The notes beneath the pieces are model-generated. The model was given only the letters and a program-made list of their open reading frames with translations. It had not been told where the DNA came from and ran no database searches. Made by a program: the position numbers and the translations under genes. This document shows, piece by piece, positions 1 through 10,644 of a stretch of DNA of 64,000 nt (within the stretch, counting starts at the first letter, position 1; every line of letters starts with the position of its first letter). Source of the stretch: Cordylochernes scorpioides (Eukaryota; Arthropoda; Arachnida; Pseudoscorpiones; Chernetidae); contig CP092880.1 in the NCBI GenBank assembly GCA_030710605.1, forward strand, positions 12,441,639 to 12,505,638, given 5' to 3'.

Positions 1-714
1 CTTCAACTTTATTTTGAAAGATATTCTTAAGGAAGACACATACTTACAAGAGGGCCTAATAAGACTCTAAGACATCGAGTTTTATATCTTTGTAGAGTTG
101 CCTTGGTACATTCTAGCCATATTACTTGATATATACTTTATACAGTGAGAGCGTCTCTGGTTTACATTGTATTTTCGATGGTGATTCTTTAATAGGAGAC
201 ATTTGGATTTTCTACAGAAATTATGCATAAGAAATATATTTTATTCGAGTTTGTATTTTGCATTTGTTTAATTGAATATCAAGTGTTTTACTGCCATTAA
301 TCATAAGACCTGAATAATTAGTCAAAAGATTTCTATGCCACTCAGGAGGTACCTGTCATAATCGTTAGCCTTTTATAGTTTCACCTTGCCTCCGTAGGAT
401 CCCTATTCCACTATTATGACAGAACTGGATCATTGAAATCGCTCGAGTAGATCCACCTACATGCTTTTTTTTTTCTGGGATGACTCAACCGAGCTAGATG
501 GTCCAATCCCAACCAGTAACTGGTAGCCTCAATATATGTAGCAGAAAATATTTTAAATTGAGTCCAAAAGCAGACCTGACTAATTAACCTATTGTTGTTA
601 TTGCATTTAAGACCATATTTTTAGTTGAAGCACATATTCAAATTTAGATCATAACAATTATTAAATTATATTGTATTCCATCCATCTCAAGTAATGTAGA
701 GTGGAGTAACCGTT
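1..714. other. AT-rich sequence without recognisable genes
   Basis: No open frame, RNA gene or clear repeat could be supported here. The stretch is AT-rich like the rest of the window. Confidence 0.5.
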
Positions 715-725
715 GTTCTCATTGT

Positions 726-1031
726 TTTTTTTTTTTGCTTATCCCTAGTACACGTGGTACAGGCCATGATAATCATGGTGGGTAGTTAGCGACTGCTTTT
801 ACTGTAAGTGCACCACATGTCTACACATGTGAAAAGCAGTTCAACTTTGCACTTACAAATGTGCCAGAGCCCCGTTTGGTTACTTGCACTCGCTGGTGGG
901 GTTGGACTTTTGCAAGAATCGGGGGCCCTTGGAGCATTTTTTTAAACAGAAAAAAGTGTCCAATGCGGGAATCGAACCCGGGTCGTAGTGGTCGAAAACC
1001 AAACGGTTTAACCAGCCTTCCACCGACCCCC
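726..1031 (-). mobile_element. tRNA-derived SINE, complete copy with 11 bp TSD
   Basis: Read on the minus strand, the element starts at 1031 with a tRNA-like head. It has an A-box-like GTGGAAGGCTGGTTAAAC and a B box GGTTCGATTCC. A loop with TTC in the anticodon position and the sequence around the B box resemble tRNA-Glu. The body follows and ends in an A-rich tail at about 726-736. The copy is flanked by the perfect 11 bp direct repeat gttctcattgt at 715-725 and 1032-1042, so it is an intact retroposition event. The internal pol III promoter is visible; activity is not known. Other copies lie at 3838-4136 (plus strand) and 42283-42556, with decayed copies elsewhere. Confidence 0.85.
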
Positions 1032-1128
1032 GTTCTCATTGTAAATAAGACCCCCGTGTCTTTGTACATAATAAGCCAATTTGATATTAATACCTTTCTT
1101 GGTCAATAAAAGGTAGAATAATCTTTAT

Positions 1129-1680
1129 TATAAAATAAAGGTAACCTCTCCCTTGAAAATATATGTCAAAACTAGACGCCATCTATTGATCGTTGCCGCA
1201 AACTAGCAACCTCAGGTCGGTGATGAAGTCACACACTACATTATCTTTGACAAACTTCCAAACTTCCACATGGAGACCATGGTTTGGAGCTATGGCCCTC
1301 GTAAGTTCAGGGCGGGCTTTAATTCCATGAAATTCACAAGGGGTATCTAATGGAATCTTCACAATTTGCCAAAGAGGTGTTTAGCTGGGACAGTGGCAAG
1401 ACCAAATCTATGGCCAAAATTGGCCAAGCCACTTTGTAAGCTAAACACCTCTTTGGCAAATTGTTAAAACCTTATTTGATCCCTTGTGTAAACATCATGG
1501 AATAAAGCCCGCCTCGAACTGAAGAGGGTCATAGCCCGATACCATGGTCTCCATGTGGAAGTTTCTCCGTTAGTTAAAGGTGGTGTTGTGGCTTTGTAAC
1601 CGACCCGAGGCCGCTATTTTGCAACGACGGTCGTTAGATGACGTCTAGTGTTGACGGGAAAGGTGACCTTTATTTTTATA
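1129..1680. mobile_element. Foldback element, about 550 bp, nearly complete palindrome
   Basis: The left half, from ataaaataaaggtaacctc, is the inverted copy of the right half, which ends ggtgacctttatttttat. Matching inner blocks include the paired 'ccaaagaggtgttta' and 'taaacacctctttgg' near 1370 and 1450. The two arms meet at about 1411, so the whole element can fold into one hairpin. There is no coding capacity. A diverged fragment of one arm lies at 11608-11745. Confidence 0.75.
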
Positions 1681-1739
1681 AATCCATATCCTCCCGTCAA
1701 AATTTCCATATATGTATTTGTTCGTGTTTAAATATTTAC

Positions 1740-1965
1740 GAAATACTGATTATAAATATACATGTATATTAAAAATAAAGAAGGCATCTCCTGACCACGA
1801 GCACATGTGCTTTTTAGATAGCAGAGCGCCATCTAGTGGATCAAAAATAAACTAAACGTTTATTTAGCTTGCTCCGTGATATTTGGCCAAATTAATTTCT
1901 TGATAAATCAAGAAAAGTCATCCACGAACGCGTTTCGCGCTGTTGGCGCTCGTCAGCGTGGAGTA
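1740..1965 (-). repeat. Dispersed repeat F, hammerhead-bearing copy
   Basis: Minus-strand repeat beginning with the hammerhead motif (1922-1961) and running to an A/T-rich end near 1765 with 'ggagatgccttct'. It shares 'cactagatggcgctctg' and 'gataaatcaagaaaagtc' type blocks with 23355-23525. The 51020-51145 copy shares only the distal part. The copies are broken at different points, as expected for a dispersed mobile family. No protein is encoded. Confidence 0.6.
1922..1961 (-). ncRNA. Hammerhead ribozyme, type I with minimal stem III
   Basis: Self-cleaving RNA motif read from 1961 down to 1922. Stem I is CCACG (1961-1957) with CGTGG (1926-1922), extendable by one T-A pair at 1962/1921. The conserved CTGACGA lies at 1956-1950. 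Stem II is GCGC (1949-1946) and GCGC (1940-1937) with loop CAACA. GAA follows at 1936-1934. Stem III is A15.1-C (1933-1932) with G-U16.1 (1929-1928) around a GC loop, and position 17 is U (1927). Every core position of the family consensus is present. A two-base-pair stem III is typical of hammerheads in Penelope-like retroelements, which may act as dimers. Fold and activity were not computed or tested. Confidence 0.8.
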
Positions 1966-2023
1966 GACTGTAACCACTGCGACCAAAAATATTTTTGGTC
2001 CCAATGGCTTCTTGAGAAATCAA

Positions 2024-2629
2024 CAACAAAAAAAGCCTTTATTTAGGGTCACTGACCCTATACAGGATTCACCAGAGGTATGCATAAGAACAAAGCAGTG
2101 AGACAAAGGAAATAACGATATATACAGAGTACAAAGAGAAAGAAAAAAAAACAAGAAAAGGAAAAAAATAATAAGAAGAAAGAGGGAAGCAAGAAATCAA
2201 TACAAAAAGAGTAGCAGTAAGAAAGTGACGAGTGTGTATCACTTGGCCTTCTTCTGAGATATGGACTTGTGGAAACCATAAAACGCCGTAGCAATATACT
2301 TATTCTGGGTCATATTGTCAATTATTGATGGAAGTGAAGCACAGAGTTGCCCAGTTTTGAGCATAAGGGTTCTTCTTTCTTCTTTCAGAGCAGAGCAATC
2401 AAAAATATAGTGAGTGATTTCATTTTTTAGTTTTGAATTACAGAAGGTACAAGTCGGGTCCTCACCGCAGAGCATCTTGGTGTGGTTTTCTCTAAAAAAA
2501 CTTGAAAGTATTCTAACTTGTGCGAGTAGTCTTACAACCGGGAAAGGAAAATCCCCTAAAAGGTATCCCTCCGTCATGAAAGATATGTGAATTTCTTTGT
2601 AGTGAGAGTATAGCTTAGATTTATCCATT
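2024..2629 (-). mobile_element. 5'-truncated LINE with (TTG)n tail and 15 bp TSD
   Basis: Non-LTR retrotransposon 3' end on the minus strand: the end of the ORF, a 3' UTR, AATAAA, then GGCTTTTTTTGTTGTTG. It is flanked by the perfect 15 bp duplication ttcttgagaaatcaa at 2009-2023 and 2630-2644, so target-primed insertion with 5' truncation is clear. The same family sits at 21433-21783, 40041-40306 and 47164-47672. The target is the end of repeat F and its flank. Confidence 0.9.
2239..2628 (-). pseudogene. LINE reverse transcriptase ORF, C-terminal fragment
   Basis: A 129-codon open frame encodes only the C-terminal end of a non-LTR retrotransposon polyprotein; the RT and endonuclease domains are missing because of 5' truncation. 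It carries a zinc-knuckle-like CTFCNSKLKNEITHYIFDC (C-x2-C-x8-H-x4-C), a known position for such a motif downstream of the RT domain. It ends SISQKKAK. The copy at 47216-47452 is almost identical, so this family was recently active. The fragment itself cannot move. The first methionine is simply the first ATG in the surviving frame. Confidence 0.75.
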
Positions 2630-2859
2630 TTCTTGAGAAATCAAGAAATGGGTATTTAAGTATCACTGCTAAGTGAAAATATCTATATAAGCGAAAACTC
2701 CACATCAAAGCGAATGTGGTAGCATATGATTCAAATTCTATTTGAAACAAGTATTTCATGGAAATGGTTATTTAAACATAAGTTTTTGATAGAAAATTTA
2801 GTTCAATAATTTTAAATATATATGATGAAATAAATATGATTTTTGGTATATATACACAG

Positions 2860-3130
2860 CTTATTTAGACAACCGGTCTCATAAAGATTCACAACAGGAA
2901 GGATGCATAGATGGAGCTCCTATACTCCAGGCAGCGGATAACCCAACAACAGCCTCCAGGTCGGACGTATGTCCAGTGGCCACAGAATCCACCAGGCATA
3001 CGTCAAGGTTAGCGAATCACTGAAAGGCGAGGGTGGAATCAGCTACGTTCTTCGCTTTCCTCATAAAAATGGACCACGACATTGGGCGATTCTATTAATC
3101 TCTTCGATACTGCATCTCCTCCGTGACTGC
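2860..3130 (-). mobile_element. LINE 3' fragment, family E
   Basis: Minus-strand fragment of a second non-LTR family. Reading from about 3115, the frame gives VSKRLIESPNVVVHFYEES, which matches the RLVYSPNVAVHLDEESED end in the copy at 59840-60150. It is followed by a 3' UTR containing 'ggagtataggagctccat' and ending near 2860. Other copies are at 52494-52600 and 47090-47780. The frame closes soon after the motif, so only the last part of the ORF survives. Confidence 0.55.
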
Positions 3131-3159
3131 GGCCTTGTAGAATTTATATAAATGGTATA

Positions 3160-3836
3160 TCTCATTACTAAAGATAATGTAGAACTTTGAATCGCTGAAA
3201 ATATATACACGTGAAAAAAATGTGATGACAAAAGGTTTATTTATTGGTAGATCATTTCAAAATCTCTTTCGAACCTTTGCGTTCTTCAATTGGTGTAAAT
3301 AACAGGGAACACAAAGATATCTTATCTATATATCGCGTCGATGTTTTTTCTTAGTTATACACAGAATTAGAACAGTATGTAAAATGCTTCTCAGAATCAT
3401 ATGTGCAAAATGGGATGAAAAATGTTTACCAGCGAAGGAGCAATAATCTAAAATGAGGTATTGCTAATAAAGAAAAGAATTATCTAGGCAATGATTCAGA
3501 CCGGGATATTTCAGTAATGGTCAAAAAGGTCTATTGTCTGGTTTATGGTTTTGAGGTTCTGGGAAACCAAGGCTTCCAATACCAGTCTTTGGTGCTTGTT
3601 CTCTATATTGCTATAGTTTACTGTTGCTAGGTTTCAGGTTGAAATTCAGGTGTACCATGTGGATGTGCTGATATAATAAGTTTTTTTATCACGGGTTTTT
3701 ACGCATCTACGATGCTGCGGTGCTTATGATCAGAATTAATGACATGTTGAAATGCTATTTGGGAATCTACTATGAATGCATAGGATATATTCGTGTACGT
3801 ATCTGACCGAATGTATATACTTATAAATTTATTTTA
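3160..3836. other. Unassigned AT-rich stretch
   Basis: No gene, tandem repeat or terminal repeat was recognised between the family E fragment and the SINE. Confidence 0.4.
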
Positions 3837-3837
3837 C

Positions 3838-4136
3838 GGGGGTCGGTGGAAGGCTGGTTAAACCGTTTGGCTTTCGACCACTACGACCCGGGTTCGATTC
3901 CTGCATTGGACACTTTTTTTCTGATTCAAAAAAAAAAATGCTCCAATGCCCCCCGATTCTTGCAAAAGTCCAACCCCACCAGCGAGTGCAAGTAACCAAA
4001 CGGGCCTCTGGCACATTTGTAAGTGAAAAGTCGAACTGCTTTTCACATGTGTAGACATGTGGTGCGCTTACAGTAAAAGCAGTCGCTAACTATCCACCAT
4101 GATTATCATGGCCTGTACCACGTGTACTAGGGATAA
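3838..4136 (+). mobile_element. tRNA-derived SINE, second full-length copy
   Basis: Same family as 726-1031 but on the plus strand. The tRNA-like head starts gggggtcggtggaaggctgg, with B box GGGTTCGATTCC at about 3890-3901. The body then follows to 'cacgtgtactagggataa' and an A/T-rich tail. The two copies are very similar over their whole length. No clean TSD could be marked because the flanks are low-complexity. Confidence 0.8.
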
Positions 4137-4261
4137 TTTAAAAATATATATATTATACCTAACCTTAGTTGAAATTATGTTTCTTTGATATCAGAATAAA
4201 TCCCTTGCAATTTATAAGCCATTATCTATACTCTTAATGTCGCTTCACAGGCCTTTCAGGT

Positions 4262-4294
4262 AAACCCGGGGTATTGCCCGGGTCACTCAGCTAG
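4262..4294 (+). mobile_element. Helitron 3' terminus
   Basis: ACCCGGG-gtattg-CCCGGGT forms a perfect hairpin and is followed, ten bases on, by CTAG (4291-4294) and then T. A GC hairpin just upstream of CTRR, next to a T, is the standard Helitron 3' end. The copy at 41340-41369 shares the hairpin region and the sequence up to CTAGT. The 5' TC end was not found. Confidence 0.65.
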
Positions 4295-4299
4295 TTAAA

Positions 4300-5340
4300 G
4301 ATGTATTACTATATGCTATTTACAATGTTAGACTAGGGGGAAAGAGAATCCTCCTTCGAGAGAATATCCAAAAATCAATGAATCCTCATGATTTATAATT
4401 AGAGGTTAGATCATGTTATTTTTAATACTTTACAAAAAGATGGTCCCTTATCAGATTGGAAGACGTCTATGAGAAGTTCAGCCGCGGAATCACTACCTCG
4501 TTTAGTAAAGGCGATATAGGGTAATGAGATATTCAGTTTATGGACTTCCTCACTTAAAGAGTGGAGCTATGTCAAAGAATTCCAAAATGCACTACACAGC
4601 AAACGCTATCAGGTGAGACCAAGGATATATCATAGATCTGGCACCATAAACTATGGTTGCGCTAGAAGTGCCATAACTCCAAGTTTATGGATCACCCTTA
4701 GAAATGAGTGATAAGTTTTGCCGTAAACCCAAGAGGACTTTTAAAATTGACATGATTTAGTAGCGAGAGCTCTCCCACCAAATTGCTTTTCTGATAATTC
4801 GGATGAGTTTATTGCTTACTTCTTTTATATCTTGACTTTCACCCATGACAACTGGAGACATTTTTATATTTATGCGGTGAATCTATATTTATGTAAATGT
4901 GTTTATATTTTACACCAGTTCGTTAATGAAGTTTCAGAAAAAATATATATGCATATTGTTGCAACGTCATGGGGAGTTGGCTTCATGTTCATATTCGATT
5001 GATCCATATCAAGATCATAAGTGAGACCAGAACGAGTAATCATAAAACCAATTTATTCAACCAAGCATAGTATCTATGAATCTCGCAAGATATCGCAAAC
5101 AGACTGAGAGATATACTTGTATAAACAAACAAGGTTCAAATAAACGCTGAGTAACGCCACCTGACTGATGATGAATCGGTAGTAGGCCCCACCACAGATT
5201 ATTCTGTGACAATAGAATTTTGCTGGAGCATATGGTATCCATGTACGAAGAGAAAGAGGTATAATATATAAAAAAGATTAAAAATAAACTCAAAATAGAT
5301 ACATCGAAAAGTAAAAAAAAAAAACTATTGGTAACGTTTG
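4300..5340. other. Unassigned AT-rich stretch
   Basis: No recognisable coding frame, terminal repeat or tandem array was found here. Confidence 0.4.
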
Positions 5341-5426
5341 GTGGTATTAATTTACAAGTTTCTTGAAGGAATTCTCAAGACCAGCACATTGCAATGACAA
5401 CAAGCCTTTGACACACACAAAACCAA

Positions 5427-5925
5427 CAAGACCGTCATACCAATTCAACAAGGCCATTGTTAAAGACCAACAAGACTTTGGTACCAGCCCAAAAGGACGA
5501 TGGTACCAGGCCAACAAGACGATAGTACCAGGCCAACAAGACGATGATACCAGGCCAACAAAACGATGGTACCAGCCCAACAAGACGATAGTACCAGCCC
5601 AACAAGACGATGGTACCAGCCCAACAAGACGATAGTACCAGCCCAACAAGACGGTAGTACCAGCCCAACAAGACGATGGTACCAGCCCAACAAGACGGTA
5701 GTACCAGCCCAACAAGACGATGGTACCAGCCCAACAAGACCGTCATACCAATTCAACAAGGCCATTGTTCAAGACCAACAAGACTTTGGTACCAGCCCAA
5801 CAAGACGATAGTACCAGCCCAACAAGACGGTAGTACCAGCCCAACAAGACGGTAGTACCAGCCCAACAAGACGGTAGTACCAGCCCAACAAGACGATGGT
5901 ACCAGCCCAACAAGACGATGGGGCA
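5427..5925. repeat. 22 bp minisatellite
   Basis: About twenty head-to-tail copies of a 22 bp unit, accagcccaacaagacgatggt and close variants (ggt/agt, gat/ggt). Because 22 is not a multiple of three and the unit has no stops, all minus frames stay open and give a 22-residue repeat containing CWAGT and LLGWY. These frames are artefacts of the repeat. A variant block with 'ccaattcaacaaggccattg' occurs at both 5427-5490 and 5736-5800, so there is a longer internal period. Confidence 0.95.
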
Positions 5926-5929
5926 GAGG

Positions 5930-6440
5930 TGCCAGCGACCCAGTGTTTAGTCTCCGGTTAATTGCCAACACAGGCTGTCAACGCTGGGCGATACCGTGGC
6001 GCCGGCGTTCCTCGAACCTTGTCGCCCACCCGCTGCCCTCCGATAATTGGCCTTCCACTGCTGGTGGTGGGAAATAAACAAAACTTCCCCGAGTACTTTA
6101 AAAGCTGTAAACGTCTCTTAACATAAATAATTTCACGTCAATACTTTTCATCAACACTTTATTTACAAAAATAAATGATTGCCCCTCTATATCAGAAAAT
6201 TGATGGAATGTCGCTCGATATAACTACCCTTGAAACAACCAAATAAACCAAGTTTTTCGGACATGATCATGATACGTCAGTACCATCACTGCTTGATACT
6301 GGGAACGGTCAACCTTTTTTTTTTATTTCCTGCTGTCCCTTTACATTGGGTTTTATTCTTCCTAGCCAAAGTAATGGGAGCTTAATAAGTGCCTATTTTG
6401 ATTCACGAGTTTTCATTGTAGTATTACATTTCATAAATTG
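5930..6440. other. Unassigned, with a short GC-rich patch
   Basis: 5950-6070 is much more GC-rich than its surroundings but carries no recognised frame. The rest is AT-rich without features. Confidence 0.35.
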
Positions 6441-7040
6441 GCACGAAAAGCCTGTCTATTATTTGTCTACTGTATTCCTGTATTCTTGTCTGATTCCTGT
6501 ATATTACCTATCTACTTCTTGTTTACCTCCGTATAATTATTGTGTACTTTTTTCTTATCTCTTGTATACTTATTGTCTATCTTGAAGATAGAAGTTGTCT
6601 GGTTGGCATTTATATTCTTCAGAATTAAGTGACTTTTCGGCGTTACATTTATACCGACTTGCTAAATGCTTTAATGTTTGTTTTTTTTTTTTTTGACGAG
6701 GATAAAAGATTCTTATTGAAACCTCGAGAAAATAAAAACATTTACTGGCTGAAGTATCTCTTTATTCTAAGAACTTTACCATTTATTGTCAACATTTCAA
6801 AATTTGTATATTCTTCTTGTCTTCTTTCTCTATATTTTAGATAATTCTTGTTTGTTTCTTGTATAATTCTTGTGAAGTACTTTGTATACTCTTAATATAC
6901 TCTAGGTTTATGTCTTTTATACTTCTTGTCTTTACAACTTGCCTCTACTCTTTAGTTTCTTTGTTTATACTTCTTGAATTTGTAGCAAATAAATTTACTG
7001 TGTTTCTTTTCAATAATATCATCAAATATTATCTCTACTG
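6440..7040. repeat. Degenerate T-rich tandem repeat split by a foldback remnant
   Basis: Both 6460-6580 and 6805-6980 consist of loosely repeated words such as TTCTTGTTTAC and TATACTTCTTGTC at roughly 10-13 bp spacing. Between them, about 6610-6765 resembles one arm of the foldback at 24255-24490 (shared 'gacgagga.aaaa', 'cctcgaga' and 'tggctgaagtat'-type words). I read this as an old minisatellite into which a foldback inserted. Open frames here come from the low stop content of the repeat. Confidence 0.45.
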
Positions 7041-7160
7041 ATCTTACTGTAATGATATAAGTTATATTGAATGAGAGGGTTTAACTCATCAGTAGTGTAC
7101 CCTCTCAGCGGTTTCGCCAAATTAATCTCTAGACCACTCTACTATTGTATTGGATTGGAA
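7030..7160 (-). mobile_element. MITE-C fragment
   Basis: Contains the family core in minus orientation: the GAAACC block, GAGAGGG paired with CCCTCTC, and CTGATGA. The terminal part of the family ('ctactgatcttactg') is present on the left. Confidence 0.6.
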
Positions 7161-7554
7161 TATACCCTGCATTTTCTATGGAAGGCAGCTTAGGGGTGTT
7201 CAGAGAACTTCTTGATTACTTATTGTCAACATATTAGCGACATATTTTTGTGACGTTGTCAGCCCGTTGATCACCGTGACGACATTCATCGTAAAAAATG
7301 TCACTAAAAAGTTTAAAGACGATAAGAAATTGAATCGCAGGACCAATTTAACATTGCCAAATGCCGATATTTTTAACAGGTTCCTATTTAACCACGATTA
7401 AGGGAAAATGTGAGACCACGTGGCTTTTTAGCCTTTAGCCGCATTCAAGAGGAGTTATTTAAGAGATTTCTATCAGTTAAATATATCTTTATGTGAATTC
7501 AAAACTATTATAGACTCGTATGATTCTTTTTGAAATTAAACAATTTTCGACTGC

Positions 7555-7665
7555 CTTTATTGCAACGGTAAATTGATCTGAGGGCCTGGCTCATCAGTGG
7601 TGAACCCTCCCAGCGGTTTCGCCAGTTTAATCTACCATACCGCTCTTATATTCCATTTTTCGGTT
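7555..7665 (-). mobile_element. MITE-C fragment
   Basis: Second fragment of the same family in minus orientation, with CTGGC and GCCAG flanking the core. The mariner at 7780 lies just downstream. Confidence 0.55.
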
Positions 7666-7779
7666 TTCTTATTTTCATAACAGATGGCGCGCTAATATAT
7701 CATATTATAAAGATTACTTATGTGAAACGTGTTTTCAATTTCAAATTATTTAATCGTAAACTCCCTTGTTTCACAAATA

Positions 7780-8555
7780 CGAGGTGTGTTCAAAAAGTAT
7801 CGCGACTTTTGTGTTTTTTCAAAAATTATTTATTTATTCATGAATACCTATTTTGTCCCCTTCAAAGTAATCCCCATGAGATATTATACACTTGTGCCAA
7901 CGGTTTTTTCCAATCTACGAAGCACTTCAAAAAATCATTTTTTAAAAATCTTTTTCAGCTCCTCCTTCGATGCCGTCTTTATCTCGCCAAGCGTAGCGTA
8001 ACGTCGTACTTTCATGGGCCTCTTCAGTTTAGGGAACAAGAAAAAGTCACAGGGGGCCAGATTTGGGGAATACGGTGGCTGCGGCATCATTAATGTGTTG
8101 TTTTTGGCCAAAAAGTCGCGCACAAGCAACGATGTGTGAGCAGGGGCGTTATCGTGGTGTAAAAGCCAATTTTTGTTCTTCCACAAATCCGGGCGTTTCT
8201 GGCGGATTTCTTCGCGCAAATTGCGCATAACTTGCAGGTAATATTCCTTATTGACCGTTCTACCCTGTGGCAAGAACTCATGATGTACGACGCCCCTGCA
8301 ATCGAAAAAAACTGTCAGCAAAACTTTCACATTCGACCGAACTTGGCGCGCTTTTTTCGGTCTTGGTTCGTGCGGCAGCTTCCATTGAGATGATTGAGCT
8401 TTGGTTTCCACGTCATAACCATAAACCCACGCTTCGTCACCAGTTATGACCCTCTGGAGCAAATTTGGGTCGTCGCGGACAGAGTCCAACATCTCATTAG
8501 CAATGTTCATGCGATGCTGTTTTTGGTCGCAATTGAGCAATTTTGGTATAAACAT
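7780..8555 (-). mobile_element. Mariner element, 5'-truncated
   Basis: The transposase 3' side ends at 7780 with the terminal sequence cgaggtgtgttcaaaaagt next to TA (7778-7779), a typical mariner end. The other terminus and the N-terminal coding part are missing: homology stops abruptly near 8555. Confidence 0.85.
7935..8555 (-). pseudogene. Mariner transposase, C-terminal two thirds
   Basis: A 206-codon open frame of a D,D34D mariner transposase, the cut-and-paste enzyme that excises and inserts elements at TA. The catalytic residues are visible in order: TGDEAWVYGYD near residue 40, HHDNAPAH near 134, and YSPNLAPCDFF about 34 residues further. The DNA-binding helix-turn-helix domain is missing from the N terminus. 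The C terminus is frameshifted after KKIFKK, and the expected ending continues in another frame to about 7830. Catalytic residues are intact but the protein cannot be functional without its binding domain. It is of the general type widespread in arthropods; the subfamily is not determined. Confidence 0.85.
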
Positions 8556-8825
8556 GAGGCATAAAGATTGACTTCTCTATCACCCATGTAGAGTTTAGAA
8601 TCATAATTTAGCGATTAATCTATTTGGAATTGCTTGTTTTATAAGAAAGGCCATCCGCTTCTTTGATATGCTATAAAATAAAACGAAAATTGCAATTATA
8701 CCGCGAATGTTTCTTTTAAACAAAAATCGAAATTTATTTTAAAGAGAAATAATGACTATTTCTAACTTTAAGGATGAAGTATGAAAAGGTGAAAATATGA
8801 AGAGTAATGGCGAACGGAAAAATAA

Positions 8826-8930
8826 AAGTGTCCAGGGGCGGGAATCGAACCCACGACCTTCCGCTTAAAAATAAAATTTAAAAGAATAATATTACACTGT
8901 TATACCATTGCTGCTAGCATTGTAAGAACT
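8826..8930 (-). repeat. tRNA-like SINE head, second type
   Basis: On the minus strand a B box GGGTTCGATTCCC and an A-box-like TAGCAGCAATGGTATAAC are separated by an AT-rich insert. It shares the ggacactttt that follows the tRNA part in the main SINE, so it is probably a related or older SINE, not a working tRNA gene. Confidence 0.45.
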
Positions 8931-10090
8931 TAGACTTAGACCAGAGAAGGTCGAAGATTCTGTAGGAAGCAAAAGAATAGCTAGAGAAACAAATAGCAGA
9001 CGAGAGTTGGAGAACGGAAGAAGGGGAGTGTATACATGGCATTCTCTCGTGACAGAAGACCATCATCATCAGCTGCCCGACAATTACAATGACGGTGGTA
9101 AAATATTGCTACATACCAACTACTCTAGACTCGTCCTTACCTGGAAGTTAGGAGAACCTGACAAAAAAAGTATATCGATTTAAAAGGATTTTCAAATCTT
9201 TCTAAACCTGGTTGAAATTTACAAAACATTTATACTTATTCCAAGTGCACATAGTAAATATAATCTATATTCATGGAGTGTAGTTTATAGTGTAACTGCA
9301 TCACATGTATATATGATAAAACGTCTTTCGACTTTGCATTTATAAGATGTCTTAACTGTTTGGTCAACAATTTTTCAGAGCGTCAATATTGTAAAAACAA
9401 ACTATTCCTATGAAAAAGGCATCTCCTTATCCTGCAAATTTAAAGTGATGCCTTTTTCTTTTTCATAATTCATGCACCTTATCCAGGTACGCCCTTTTAT
9501 ATAAATTAATTAATGGATCGCCTTTGACTCAAACTAGTTTGACCACATATGGTCACTCTTCCCTATGTTTGTATAGAAAACTAGAAAGAAATATACAAAC
9601 GTTTATCACGATGGAAACAACATCTTTCATTCAATCATGAATGCCTTACAATTCGTTTCATTCCCCCTAGCTTAAGGCTGAAAGATCCAGTTTTAACCAA
9701 CAAATCTAAATCATTCTTTCTAAAAATTGGGTAAAAACTTCTAAATTTTAGAATATCAAATTGTCATACCTAAATTAGTAAGCTGAATAAAATTAAAGAA
9801 AACATCTTAAATCAATTATCTATTAATTTTAGTTCTGATATATTTGATTCAATAAATGAAAAACTCAAGGAAATAAGTGATAAGGAAATACGTAAATTCA
9901 ATCTAAAGTAGACTTGAGGAAATTTTTTTTCTTTACAGATCCAGGTACGCCCTTTTATATAAATAGAGAAAATTTATAAAATTATATTTATATAAAATAT
10001 TTATAAAATTGATCAGCGCGGTATTCGATCTTCGGTTAAGGATGTCGAGAAATTTGGCCCGTTTGTACCAATTAACTACCTGCTCATCCT
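8931..10090. other. Unassigned, with small repeat fragments
   Basis: 9285-9370 is a decayed SINE body. 9410-9470 contains a short MITE hairpin ('aaggcatctccttat' and 'gatgcctttt'). 'ccaggtacgcccttttata' at about 9484 and 9941 marks fragments of a dispersed repeat also seen at 52850, 54870 and 59560. The rest is unassigned. Confidence 0.4.
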
Positions 10091-10094
10091 CCCA

Positions 10095-10305
10095 TATCCA
10101 CTAATGGGCAAACCTTAAGGAATTTGTACCTTTTGCCATGTATATCTGGATTCATACAATAACTAGGAAAGATATTACAGTGATCTTTATTGGAGACATA
10201 CGAGATAACCAAGTTTGAACAAAATTGCTTCTGTCTACTTAAAAAAAAGGAGTGGATTTATGCTTAAAAGATGAAACTTCTTTAAGTTTTATCCATGATT
10301 GTAAG
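10095..10305. mobile_element. Tc1/mariner-type MITE
   Basis: The left end 'actaatgggcaaaccttaagg' and the right end 'ctttaagttttatccatg' are inverted versions of one terminal repeat, CTCATGGACAAAACTTAAGG. The left 120 bp matches the monomer of the array at 28957-30185. No transposase is present. Confidence 0.6.
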
Positions 10306-10644
10306 TATAGGAATAATTTAAAATAAATGTTCCTTTATTTTTCTCGACACAATTTGTAAAATATCAAATCGCTCGGTAAAATATCACATATTGAAAGATA
10401 TAAAGAATATTTATAACAAAACCTTTAATTGAAGACCTATTCCTAACATAGGAGATTCACCCTGATGATAACTGCCTAGAAAATATTAATTATTTACAGA
10501 TAATCATTCATTTATATATCTATTTACATACGGCTATCTTTTCTCACTGTTTCTTCTCTTGTGCCGCCCTGTAAAACTTGTACAGGTCGAATGTATTGGA
10601 TTAATAAGAACATTTATATATGATTTTTCGATTTTTCTTTTGAT

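Noticed and set aside
961-1031. Functional tRNA gene
   Set aside because: A and B boxes are present but the cloverleaf is imperfect, and the unit is repeated with a SINE body and TSD.
861-1109. Frames over the SINE (and the opposite strand at 3829-4058)
   Set aside because: They read through the tRNA-like head and body of a SINE; similar frames occur in each copy for that reason.
5347-5971. Several overlapping 70-120 codon frames rich in LLGWY and SCWAGT
   Set aside because: All come from the 22 bp minisatellite, which lacks stops in these frames.
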